Origin: a virus
DNA length: 52,512 nucleotides
Direction: 5' to 3' (one strand)
Virus record (IMG/VR): IMGVR_UViG_3300021368_000894
Span: 1 to 52,512 of that record
Part shown: one piece after another, positions 25,901-32,293 of the stretch
Position numbering within the stretch: position 1 is the stretch's first letter
Layout of the letters: each line of letters begins with the position of its first letter
Program-made: the position numbers and the translations under genes
Notes under the pieces: model-generated
Told to the model about the DNA's origin: nothing
Databases searched by the model: none
The model's input: only the letters and a program-made list of their open reading frames with translations

Positions 25901-27758
25901 CTTCAGAACCAAAACCACCTTGAGCAGCTTCTGCAGTGCCTTGTTTGGAGAAGTCAATTCTTGTAATTGGTAGAGTAGTAGAATAATCTGTTCCTGTCTC
26001 TACAACTTCACCTTCAGCACGAATTGATTTGATATCTGTAGAAACAAACTCATAAGCATCTCTCAGATACGTAAGTTCTGCTGTTCCATTATTTACTGCT
26101 CCAGAAGTATGAGTTGGAATTGACGTTCCTGTAGTACCGCTAGCAGTGACAGTATATACGTTACCAATCGCCCATAAAAGTTGACCTGATGTTACAGCAG
26201 TTTCTTCAATAAACTTAAGTGTTCCATCGCCACCATATTGGAAAGTTTCACCTGTACTAAAGGTTCCATTTGTGATATCAACAGAAGCTTTACCATTAAT
26301 ATATGCATTCTGTCCAGTCGTCTCGTCAAATGATAATTCAAATAGTTGACCTGTCGCACCAGTGTTAACACCTCTAACAGGAAGTCCGTTAACTAAGTTA
26401 GCAAGACCAGTATTAGTTTGGAATGTTACTTCAATTCTTGGTGGACCAAAGATTTGGTGACCGATAGGTAATGTCCTACCAAAACCTCCACCAGATTCTT
26501 TGTCAAAGTATATTCTCTGCTTATCATCAAACACCATGGCAAAATCCCAGGTTGCCACAGGATCGCCATTGGAATCAATCTGGTCACGGAATGTGATGCC
26601 AGTTAAATAGTTTTTATCTCCAAACTTAAATACGTGCTTTCTAGCGTTTTGTGGTCTTACAATAACCAAACGTAGGTTATCACCAACAATAGAACAATCA
26701 GGTGGAATAGAAACTGGGTTGTCTTCTACATAGTCTCCACCAGAAATAATGACAGTTTCTTTTACACCAGGAGTAGACCAAGCAATCTGACATGCTCTCT
26801 TGATTGTTCTAACTGGGTTAACAGCAGAACGACCATCATTTAAATCATCACCAATTTGCTGAGAAACATAGATACGACCACCAACGTCATTCGTTGCTAG
26901 GTTGAGGACGTATTCTGTAGTTGCAATCTTGTCTGATCTATCTCCCAATTTGGGAGTAATAGATCTTGGGAAAATACCAGCTTCTCCTGTTTCTGCAAAG
27001 TATGGTTGGTTTTGATCGTTTACCCTAAAACCAATATGCTTTAGTTGAGCATCACCATTTGCTTCAATACCATCAACATGATCTGGTGGCGTATTACTGG
27101 TGAGACCTGCAGTAGTTACTTGATATACATTAGTCTCGTGATATCTATAATCACCTACCTGGACAATAGTGCTTTGTGCCCAAGGTGTTCCAGTATTGTT
27201 CTGGAAAGTTTTTAGATTAGGAGCTCTAAAAGCAGCGTCAGCAGTTACAAAGTTATCAATATCAAGGTTGAGGATACGAGCAGTATCTGAAATAATTGAA
27301 GTAGATGTTCTTACAGCACCATTAACATCTAGTTCAAATAAAACTTCATCCAGGAAAGCTTCAGCAGCAACACCTACGCCGCCTCCGCCATCAAAAGTTA
27401 CGGTAGGAGCAGTTTCATAACCATCACCGGGATTATCTACAACAATTGCAGTTACAGAACCATTAACAATAGCAGCGGATGCCTGAGCTTGAACAAAAGG
27501 TGCTCTAGTAGGAGGACTGAGTTCTACCGTAGGTGGTAAAGTATATCCATTACCTGCTGAAAGGAGAGTAATTTTCTCAACCCTTCTGCCAGTTCTATTA
27601 ATACCTACTCTAGGTAATGCTGTTTCAGATAATTGAGCTCTAAAAATCTCTCTTTCTTGAGCACCAGCGCCAGTTCTAATAGTAAATTCGGATGATCCGT
27701 AAATAGATGGATTTACGCCCGAGATTCTTTCGCTATCCGAGTTAAACTTAAAGCTCAT
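16986..27758 (-). CDS. giant 3590-aa fibre-like virion protein
   Basis: One uninterrupted frame of 10.8 kb. Regions in order, approximate: residues 1-60 N-terminal anchor; 64-140 G-x-G-Y beta modules (SAGNGYTLPPTVEL); about 206 and 535 a 'Y-x-V-T-x-x-G-x-T ... P-x-H' module; 260-290 a fibre motif (DRSDKIATTEYVLNLATN); 293-450 a pectate-lyase-like parallel beta-helix start (IYVSQQIGDDLNDGRSAVNP); 730-1095 helical repeats with C-x-x-D-I/V and A-R-Q-A/L-x-x-A-M-R-N-W; 1097-1600 tandem 'A-T-Y-D-P-A-T-G-x-x-x-L-T-I' units; 2220-2560 more G-x-G-Y modules; 2560-2700 two 'L-D-x-x-x-G-x-Y/W-Y' fibre units; a jelly-roll-like part before the C-terminus (DAYLVFFNDREIETA); end NTVIVNGIWQIL. No catalytic motif. 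Probably a long fibre or baseplate-peripheral structure. Confidence 0.85.
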   Translation of the reverse strand: MSFKFNSDSERISGVNPSIYGSSEFTIRTGAGAQEREIFRAQLSETALPRVGINRTGRRVEKITLLSAGNGYTLPPTVELSPPTRAPFVQAQASAAIVNGSVTAIVVDNPGDGYETAPTVTFDGGGGVGVAAEAFLDEVLFELDVNGAVRTSTSIISDTARILNLDIDNFVTADAAFRAPNLKTFQNNTGTPWAQSTIVQVGDYRYHETNVYQVTTAGLTSNTPPDHVDGIEANGDAQLKHIGFRVNDQNQPYFAETGEAGIFPRSITPKLGDRSDKIATTEYVLNLATNDVGGRIYVSQQIGDDLNDGRSAVNPVRTIKRACQIAWSTPGVKETVIISGGDYVEDNPVSIPPDCSIVGDNLRLVIVRPQNARKHVFKFGDKNYLTGITFRDQIDSNGDPVATWDFAMVFDDKQRIYFDKESGGGFGRTLPIGHQIFGPPRIEVTFQTNTGLANLVNGLPVRGVNTGATGQLFELSFDETTGQNAYINGKASVDITNGTFSTGETFQYGGDGTLKFIEETAVTSGQLLWAIGNVYTVTASGTTGTSIPTHTSGAVNNGTAELTYLRDAYEFVSTDIKSIRAEGEVVETGTDYSTTLPITRIDFSKQGTAEAAQGGFGSEVEGNAEDLGGIIFYTNDLVGRSNVHDFKEGQEIEITGLPTSGPDLSFLNGKQRIYKILRDADGRSRRFVIPKKTTVLTTDNYQPTGVVEVKSVMSYMTLSLLNSPNKFSRAAYVSRRYQDACNLIRNNIEFIKDEVVLKLNDQFAKKHFAVEGVDTSLNTFQVRTNPNDFVHTYVSGGTVTFEGTEYSVTGFVYDNTTGIGTVTTAGIPGLKDGKVVKIEDIVISCSQGQKIYPGFNIPGGDSKCYRDVGHFVNAILMDLEYGSNAHVIEAANYYIAGARVDYVDNEIIQTVRAFEYARQLIILAMRNWITGDGTSDNPEYVPEYSALSRYKDPTVISTTAGTPVCADVEASINTLVFLFNDILANNTNGTYLDAAYLIARNKTLIADQSYRDAISFYPALKLSTDRAYKCKRDIELVLSGLVRDLALGGNGGIVNAAENYYTGQALTGVPEAQLGATIYAFRQARKYARQAMRNWTNGNYFQVTPSTATYDSTTGDVVLTVTTSGLTFVPVENRDRVAFKEGALTFTCDPGGGAGTHASPTPTDRNYGKSTLITAVSTSGANTLITVNVGDAGTAAGVAHTFASALANGTFIVPEEIDLDSPFTASRFEDWNILPDVNADLEELFTPSNATYDPATGNFDVTVTGHGLTGSGNSMRIAPQSFTFTCAMDSNKTEHYLPGAGQTAFDSDLPVTVVDANTLRVNVGASAADVQFTPTAATYDPASGELTLTIGTHSLYIGAGIVLDDNSLSFTCDMDGNQSTKTYPRPGIDPFAGRSIPISAVTDTTITINAGKSADNVDFQPTSGSYDSGSGDLVLDIGQHGLGVGRGVILTDNSLTFDGGLLPRPGVDSFSGQSLSITSVGSSDHTVTNAVYDAMIGVVTLTIASHNFTEGDYIKVDDSSLTFSCQPEGESSPINKSYPRAGYDYPSGRWLPIKNVTTNTFDIEVGSSAYTGAHTFVSATANGVKRQNGQITVNITSGIVGYATLLTATADAVRHLPQSPHTFVSATSNSVKHLPQSAHTFVRTQNNSIAIYTTGDQPMCNNVATTINTSMLLLEQILDGTILPGATTRTYGTLFDTTNILSRPNNYLYDQDNKLITPTTTYDDLPIIEASPYTQNASVISFLGGGGAEIDGDKVAQPNSPFPGLELDGTASFPNQGKSMVAAAFTIITFGGTGYKVTNDGYTQLVSVFVIFAENGVLSESGGYASITNSATNFGTFALRARGFRKDAYEFDQGYTTGGGTYIRATIASVSNTVTGRTIINVENLGRRPLEDYIVKVDGYRNADPDDEYFIESLTGGTVGPPFNSALTLDNGTGDALELIDEATNQVVLSTDLVAYNVANYGGNPKVSLHRPSIVNSSSHTWEFAGSGTNYNALPENGGVKVDANEQVSEDYGRVYVSGTDELGDFKVGTFAKIENRTGAITFTGTVTISEVEFLKLKGGDVVVTGFDASNTLGGATSSDSKIPTQKAVKDFITNNLGPYINKPYSTNAVPRALVELTDSGKISLDQIPALRPFSVYTVADQAARISENTIYGDSGALAGDIVIQNDTSQSFILNDDTESQFLAFNENPALAFTVNDVYVSRDSGGSLGGSGSQIQATEYRAGVVYKVNITAGGSGYVSTPTVTVTPSDGGTPTQAADVTATVANGSVISLTINLFNGYVGGLGYTANPNITIDAPGGGGTQATATALIESRLYGNIVNAVKMEDTDFIDDDNGATVNLTRVYNTSSTNAANWVALSSNQIAASDITSGIISTSRLAQNSAAANSFTFLRGDQAFAPVMQSLKGAETRYFAITSATGAINSSTLSFATNSDVLKGHEVINNVSGIQADTLITNVVTSAGTTEISLDKTLTQEIPSGTVIEFERGSSPLVLESTFTIGAFVDNIILSNQGTGYTPGTYNDTPLTGGNGSGLKANITVNGTGNITTIVVTDGGSGYTTGDFTVTSLPPQLGAGSNAVLLAKVGEVTRNYANTTIDVKRVTEQTISQDLYGTVGVSRFKKSQFNVGLDGNGSVELKTGDGSNLNADLLDGFQGTYYTNASNLSAGLLATDRLSGTYNINISGSSGNTLRLNTDVGALSSSSNPSQFPAGFKAETKNNSADGLDDGGIRHLVLTARNGASGTDATYGGVRQLAFTDNNNLWIRGSGTTPANNFGSWYKVWTSLNDGVDTGLDADKLDNKQGKWYQTAYNINFGILSTNRIPEYLDETNVKDSLTIRKINNFEYYEVYVPGQLLTGLPFIDNGSFQVVNLYDSTSNAVGSFQITNIITNDEIPVPPNPASAEDTSGDYSIIIGYITNGGFTGALTIGSASNRPPFADYRIILPPNNETTQTVYEGAKLEDGKLTLGRKDDPSGGTTPSVEFRSGSTSVTYDSRIIASGGNGSNGGGTLDVEVVNNDSFTVNNNVVFNAANLLFDDGLDGNNPVGYDTNANGKLVARDSNGDFAAGTITATLDGAATGNLPITGGTLDGDLTIGNATTRLLTVNGDVDVTDSLDVEGTFRVDSSNNLIYADQANGNVLVGTSPSATPSQNGKLNVFTTGNDFRSALTIRTGTNEHEQGIAFQNGGYAYTWNIFRAPSDYGTNNPATTSLADLYFNGAAGSGADADITGLSTSLLLRAGGDIETGSGNVGIGQSPLNIPYKLSVNGQVHTENASAISYSDQDAYLVFFNDREIETANNNGNSNYYDVNTFVAEKTGDLRIKWSTKTNSGFYGYRISVNGTPVITDDYNSVTYLDGNAANATAYRNFSAAITNLNPGDTIVFAMTVTNSGGTAINGTASNVLSCRNFRVYSGTPHHANPHGGNTFIGNDQIGIGTSAFVNGTTQYSLNVAGDVNFSGILYQNDSEFVTSRWTENGTNIYRNSRVGIGETTPAYTLDVGEDFTDNGESGRLRVQGTSRLEGALTITTGGADVTGVINAKSGLQANGSAQWLDSQGIIKASGSTISENVTVPAGTNAFSTGDVVIASGNTVIVNGIWQIL
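22960..24465 (-). repeat. tandem beta-domain repeats in the giant protein
   Basis: Five diverged units beginning near 24450, 24020, 23760, 23500 and 23300 on the minus strand, each with 'Y-D-x-x-x-G-x-x-x-L-T-I-x-x-H-x-L ... D-x-x-L-T-F-x-C ... Y-P-R-x-G', followed by short 'H-T-F-V-S-A-T-x-N-x-V' units. Confidence 0.75.
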
Positions 27759-27790
27759 GTTACTGCTCTAAACCGCTTTTTTCCTACCTA

Positions 27791-27798
27791 TATTTAGC
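27791..27798 (-). promoter_or_regulatory. late promoter box before the giant fibre gene
   Basis: Minus-strand GCTAAATA, 32 bases before the ATG at 27758 and just after the TAA of the 169-aa gene. Confidence 0.6.
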
Positions 27799-27799
27799 A

Positions 27800-28309
27800 T
27801 TAAGACCAGTCAATAGATACGACTTCTGTAGAGGCAACCCACTTAATTGTATCGGTAGTTCCTGTCCTTGATGTAATGTAACTAAACCTGTTTGGAGATC
27901 CACTATCAAATCCTTCAATGGTCCACTGTTGTCCAGTTGGAATAGTATCTCTAATGATAGTAACCAATTCACCAATTTCCTGTACATCTCCAGCGCCACC
28001 AACAGTTACTGCTGATTCAATTTTAACAACATAAAATCCACCTCCAACAGCGTTAGATGCTACTATGGTTCCTGTAATAAAATTGATTGTATTGTTAGAT
28101 AAAGGAATCTGGTCTGATGCACCATCGAGCGACAAGACGCCTGTATTCTGACCACTCAAAATATACTTGGTGGTATTGGCATTAGAAAAATTATAGTTCT
28201 TAATTTCTAATGTATTTACGTTTTTAACGTTTTTGAGATTATCTACAATCTCCGACTTACCTACAGAAAATCCTCCTGTAGAGTCAAAATTTCTTAAGTT
28301 AGTTGGCAT
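27800..28309 (-). CDS. hypothetical virion protein
   Basis: 169 aa, no recognised family. It starts MPTNLRNFDSTGGFSVGKSE, then a helix-like segment with NVKNVNTLEIKNYNFSN, and is otherwise beta-rich with no membrane segment. The start is well supported: AGGAG lies 9 bases upstream, within the last codons of the 1265-aa gene, and the intergenic gap is 5 bases. Lying between the gp9/10-like protein and the giant fibre, it may connect a fibre to the baseplate; this is inference from position only. Confidence 0.75.
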   Translation of the reverse strand: MPTNLRNFDSTGGFSVGKSEIVDNLKNVKNVNTLEIKNYNFSNANTTKYILSGQNTGVLSLDGASDQIPLSNNTINFITGTIVASNAVGGGFYVVKIESAVTVGGAGDVQEIGELVTIIRDTIPTGQQWTIEGFDSGSPNRFSYITSRTGTTDTIKWVASTEVVSIDWS

Positions 28310-28314
28310 TTAAA

Positions 28315-31300
28315 TTAACTCCTGTAAGTCGTAGATACTGCTTTAATATTTACCAATTCAGCATTTAGCACATCATTAGTCAATTCAATAGTAGCAATCA
28401 AGTCTCCACTAGGATCGAAAGTAAACTCTGTACTAATGAGTGGTGTGCCAGTATTAACATTTCCATATTCTGTGTGGAAAATGTCCGTGTTTCTATGAGT
28501 AATCAAATACTCATATACTTCTCTATCGAGAGAAGATTGATTGAATACGGAAATGATTAATTTAGATGAAGATCTCGTTGTTGGATCTAAAATAAGAATT
28601 GTTCCCGAATTGGTAGTTCCTTTGGTTAACATAAACTCAGTGGACTGTACCATGTAATCTCTTTGATTTAACATAGTCATGTCTTTATCAACCAAAGTCA
28701 TGTAAGAACTTGTAGATGTTCCAAATCCAGTATTAATCTTCACATCACCATCTGTTGTTAGTCTCAGTAAAGGAGTTGTTACCAATCCAGTAGCATGACC
28801 AAAATCTAGATTATCTCTAGACGTGAAGACAAAACTGTCAGTAGCATTCGCAGTATTATTACGGATGCTCATGGAAGCACTAACGAAATCTACTTCTTCA
28901 CAATTAATACTTAGAGTATTTAATGTAGAAGCATTGATAGAACTGATACTATTAAAATCAATGCTAGATTGCTGAACATTAAGGGAATTGACTGCTTCAT
29001 TATAGAAGTACAAAGTGTTCTCATCAGCACCAGGAGAAGTTTCTGGAATAATATAAGTATTTCCATCTACATCTCTAACACCACCCAGAGATGACCATGA
29101 AGTAGAACTAGCAATGTATCCTTCAAACTGAGAAGTATCTGTATTGAATCTAATAGATCCGCCAGCTGGAGTTCCTCTCTGTCCTGTAGTACCAACAGGA
29201 ATAGCAAAAGAAGATGTAGAAAGAACTTGTACTTTTTGACCAGAGTTTGGTTGGATAATTAAATCACTTGTGTCAGTAGAAAGTGTATTAGCATCAATTC
29301 TAATTTCATTGCCAACAGATAACTGTGATCCTGGAGCAATCTTTACTTCATCAATTTCACTAAATGTTAAATCATCAACAGCAATGGCAAACCATGTAAA
29401 CTCTGCTGTTCCTGATGTAACTGCTCCTGAAGTATGAACGGGTTCAGCACCAGATGTTCCAGAAGTTCCAGCGGATGTTACTTGATATAGATTTTTTTGA
29501 TATCTAACATAGTCATTTAAATTATAAGAAGTGTTGGTAGAAAAATCTACATATGCTGGAAGACCAGTCTTAGAAGAAGAAATATTTTTGACAGAAATAA
29601 AGTCTAACTTTTGAGGAGTTAGTTGGAGAGTATTATCTCCATCATTATAGAAATATAGAATATTGTCATTAGCACCTGTAGATGCTTCTGCTTCAATGTA
29701 AGTATTACCATCAATATCTCTAACACCACCTAGCGAAGACCAGGAAGATGTAGCAGCACTATACCCTTCATACTGTCCACTATCTGTATTAAATCTGATC
29801 GCACCATTTGCTGCCAGAGTTGTAGGTCTCTCAGCAGAAGTACCTGCAGGAATCTGGAAAGAAGTATTGGTGTTTACTTTAACAACTTGAGAAGATGCAG
29901 GTGTTAAAACAATATCATTATTAAGTGTAGAACCAATAATGTTATCTTGAATAGTTAATCTATCCGAAGAATTAAAAGAACCATTAGTTTTTAATTCTCC
30001 TGAAGTTGTAAAATCTCCTGTAGATTCTACTACTTGGATTGTAGATCCAATATCAAAGTTTCCATTTACTTGAGTTCCAGTTGCAGATGTAATGGTAAGA
30101 TTAGTTGTTGATGTTAATGCGGATGCATTAACGGTAGGTGCATTTAAAACTTGTGTCGAAACACTAGTATTAGCATTAATGGTTGGAATAGTTGCACTAG
30201 TTCCTACAAAAGAAGTTGCACTAACTTCTCCAGTCTCAATACCTAGAGTAACAGAATCGGAACTTCCAACGCTATCTAATGTGATAACTAAACCAGAACC
30301 AAATGTTTTGGGATTATTTGGATCTTGAGGGAAGAAACTATAGTTAGGAGCATAACCTCCATAACTATCTGCGGTTTGACTATAATAATATAAGTTTGGT
30401 GTATTATCTGTAACTGTAATTTCTAGATAATCCGCACCTCTAAATACTCCCTCTGTATATTCAATGCCAGTAAATCTTAGAGTCGCTGTTCCATCTCCAG
30501 TTGGCAAGTTGTCTAAAGTTAAAGTAGTAGCATTGTCAACAGACTCAACTACAGTTCCTGCTTCAAGAACACCAGTTCCACTTTCAATTGAAACTGTCAT
30601 GCCAGCAGTGATTCCTGCCGTACTAGTTACGGTTAAAACTCTAGACCCGGTACTAAGTGTTACACCTGCTTGATCTACAAATCCAAATGTACCGCCAGGT
30701 GTTTGTGAGAATGAAAATAAATCTGCTTCATATCCCGAATAACCAAACCTGTATGTACTACCACTATAGATTGTAAGATCTCTAGCATACTTGATATCAT
30801 TTGTTTCTACAACGTCGAACTCGCCAATCAAAAACTGAGTTGCACTATCTACTGCAGAAATTTCAAATGTATCTCCAAATGCTGCACCAACAGCACCAAT
30901 TCTTCCTCCAACTGCTTGGTTATTATCTTCTACTACAATAGAATCAATATTTCCACCAGTAGAATAAACTTCTAAAACTGAAACAGCGGTGTAGGATGTC
31001 ACAGTTCCTACATTGACTTGTGCTCCTGCAATTCCTCCGATACTTCCAGCAGGAACATTAATAATTTCATTATCTGTAAATAAATATCCGCTTGAAACGA
31101 CAGTATCAATTTGAAGTTCTCCGGTACTATCTGTAGAGAAATCAATTACAAGACCTGTGCCAGCTGCTCCAGTTAAAGAAACTCCAGCAAAAGTTTGACT
31201 TGCAGCTCCAGTGTAAATACCATTCAAAGACGGAGAGAGAACTTCTCCTCCTACGTTTTGTACACTAACACCTTCAGTAAACTCAGCAACAGCAACCGTA

Positions 31301-32112
31301 GATGAAAACTGAATCTTTTTGGTATCTGTATCTGTTACTGTATAAAGAAGAGGAGATGTTAGATCAGAAGCATTTACAGAAAGTGTGTCATTTTCTACGT
31401 ATCCAAGACCACCAGATGTAATGTTTACACTAGTTACAGTATGAGTAAGACCAACTGTATAAGCAAAGGGAGTAGTTGGTGTTCCTAAAGACGCTGGTAG
31501 ACTTAATACATCTCCAGTAACATATGATGTTCCATCATCGAAAACAGAAATATCAAAAGATGTTACAGTACCATTGGCATCAATAGTAACGTCAGCAGTT
31601 GCCCCACTACCATTTCCTCCTGTTAATACAGTGTCTGGATAGTCACCTTCTGTATATCCAAGACCACTGTTGGTAATAGATCCAGTGTAAGCAGTTACAG
31701 TGACATCTCCAACTGCGCCAGCACCAGAACCACCAACAAAACTAACTCCATTATAAACACCATCATCATATCCAGATCCCTGAGATGTTAAAACTAAACC
31801 AGAAGTTGTAGCGATCTGTTTTCTTACTACAGCATTTTTGAAAAAGACTCCTTCGTTCTGTCTAATATCAAAAACCTTTTTGGCATTACTGACAAAACCT
31901 AATTCATTTTGAGCAACTTTAAAGATTCCTAAAGTAGCATCACTAGTAAATGCTAGAGACGGTACAGTTCTAGAACCATCTCCTAATTTCAATAGACCAG
32001 TTGAAAGATCACTTCCACCTTGAGAAATGCTAAAAAGGTTCGTACCAATTTGGTTAATTTTTTGCCTTTGAATCTCAAAGGTGTCTGATTTAGCGACGTT
32101 AATTGCTGGCAT
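28315..32112 (-). CDS. 1265-aa baseplate/fibre protein with gp9/gp10-like N-terminus
   Basis: The N-terminus INVAKSDTFEIQRQKINQIG (residues 4-23) fits the short 'I-N-V ... D-x-x-x-x-x-x-x-K-I-N-x-x-x-x-x-L' helix-forming motif that begins T4 gp9 and gp10, which trimerise on the baseplate. Residues about 110-240 carry G-x-G-Y beta modules (TSQGSGYDDGVYNGVSF; SGLGYTEGDYPDTVL). Residues about 747-850 and 967-1070 are two copies of one module (IRFNTD, E-G-Y, SWSSLGGVRD, NTYI, LYFYN), separated by a 'Y-Q-V-T-S-A-G-T-S-G-T ... P-V-H-T-S-G' unit. The C-terminus is beta-rich. The start overlaps the previous 64-aa gene by 14 bases with only a weak ribosome binding site. Likely a baseplate-attached trimeric fibre. 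Confidence 0.8.
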   Translation of the reverse strand: MPAINVAKSDTFEIQRQKINQIGTNLFSISQGGSDLSTGLLKLGDGSRTVPSLAFTSDATLGIFKVAQNELGFVSNAKKVFDIRQNEGVFFKNAVVRKQIATTSGLVLTSQGSGYDDGVYNGVSFVGGSGAGAVGDVTVTAYTGSITNSGLGYTEGDYPDTVLTGGNGSGATADVTIDANGTVTSFDISVFDDGTSYVTGDVLSLPASLGTPTTPFAYTVGLTHTVTSVNITSGGLGYVENDTLSVNASDLTSPLLYTVTDTDTKKIQFSSTVAVAEFTEGVSVQNVGGEVLSPSLNGIYTGAASQTFAGVSLTGAAGTGLVIDFSTDSTGELQIDTVVSSGYLFTDNEIINVPAGSIGGIAGAQVNVGTVTSYTAVSVLEVYSTGGNIDSIVVEDNNQAVGGRIGAVGAAFGDTFEISAVDSATQFLIGEFDVVETNDIKYARDLTIYSGSTYRFGYSGYEADLFSFSQTPGGTFGFVDQAGVTLSTGSRVLTVTSTAGITAGMTVSIESGTGVLEAGTVVESVDNATTLTLDNLPTGDGTATLRFTGIEYTEGVFRGADYLEITVTDNTPNLYYYSQTADSYGGYAPNYSFFPQDPNNPKTFGSGLVITLDSVGSSDSVTLGIETGEVSATSFVGTSATIPTINANTSVSTQVLNAPTVNASALTSTTNLTITSATGTQVNGNFDIGSTIQVVESTGDFTTSGELKTNGSFNSSDRLTIQDNIIGSTLNNDIVLTPASSQVVKVNTNTSFQIPAGTSAERPTTLAANGAIRFNTDSGQYEGYSAATSSWSSLGGVRDIDGNTYIEAEASTGANDNILYFYNDGDNTLQLTPQKLDFISVKNISSSKTGLPAYVDFSTNTSYNLNDYVRYQKNLYQVTSAGTSGTSGAEPVHTSGAVTSGTAEFTWFAIAVDDLTFSEIDEVKIAPGSQLSVGNEIRIDANTLSTDTSDLIIQPNSGQKVQVLSTSSFAIPVGTTGQRGTPAGGSIRFNTDTSQFEGYIASSTSWSSLGGVRDVDGNTYIIPETSPGADENTLYFYNEAVNSLNVQQSSIDFNSISSINASTLNTLSINCEEVDFVSASMSIRNNTANATDSFVFTSRDNLDFGHATGLVTTPLLRLTTDGDVKINTGFGTSTSSYMTLVDKDMTMLNQRDYMVQSTEFMLTKGTTNSGTILILDPTTRSSSKLIISVFNQSSLDREVYEYLITHRNTDIFHTEYGNVNTGTPLISTEFTFDPSGDLIATIELTNDVLNAELVNIKAVSTTYRS
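28900..29870 (-). repeat. duplicated ~100-residue module within the 1265-aa gene
   Basis: Two similar segments, about 29560-29870 and 28900-29210 on the plus scale, both encoding 'S-F-x-I-P-x-G-T ... I-R-F-N-T-D ... E-G-Y ... S-W-S-S-L-G-G-V-R-D-x-D-G-N-T-Y-I ... L-Y-F-Y-N'. Confidence 0.75.
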
Positions 32113-32293
32113 TTCTTACGATCTCTGCTAAAAGTTGCTTGATGTCAGATAGTTCTTCCTTCAATGTATTTATGTCACTCCTCATTAGCGATATAGTTTG
32201 AGACGCAGACTTTTTAGGGGGCAACTGCTTGTTTACAATTGCCCCTGTCTCTGGATCTCTATAAAGGTTATCGTGACCTTCGACTTTTATCAT
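32099..32293 (-). CDS. small protein with coiled-coil C-terminus
   Basis: 64 aa, embedded by overlaps on both sides: the ATG overlaps the previous stop by 4 bases (ATGA) and the end overlaps the next gene by 14 bases. The first 20 residues (IKVEGHDNLYRDPETGAIVN) match a motif I recall from small T4-like phage proteins; residues about 32-60 form a heptad helix (MRSDINTLKEELSDIKQLLA). No function is known. Length, overlaps and a clear amino-acid pattern argue that it is real. Confidence 0.75.
   Translation of the reverse strand: MIKVEGHDNLYRDPETGAIVNKQLPPKKSASQTISLMRSDINTLKEELSDIKQLLAEIVRNASN

Noticed and set aside
32099-32112. Programmed frameshift joining the 64-aa and 1265-aa genes
   Set aside because: The 14-base overlap contains a normal ATG and no slippery heptamer was seen; ordinary overlapping genes explain it.
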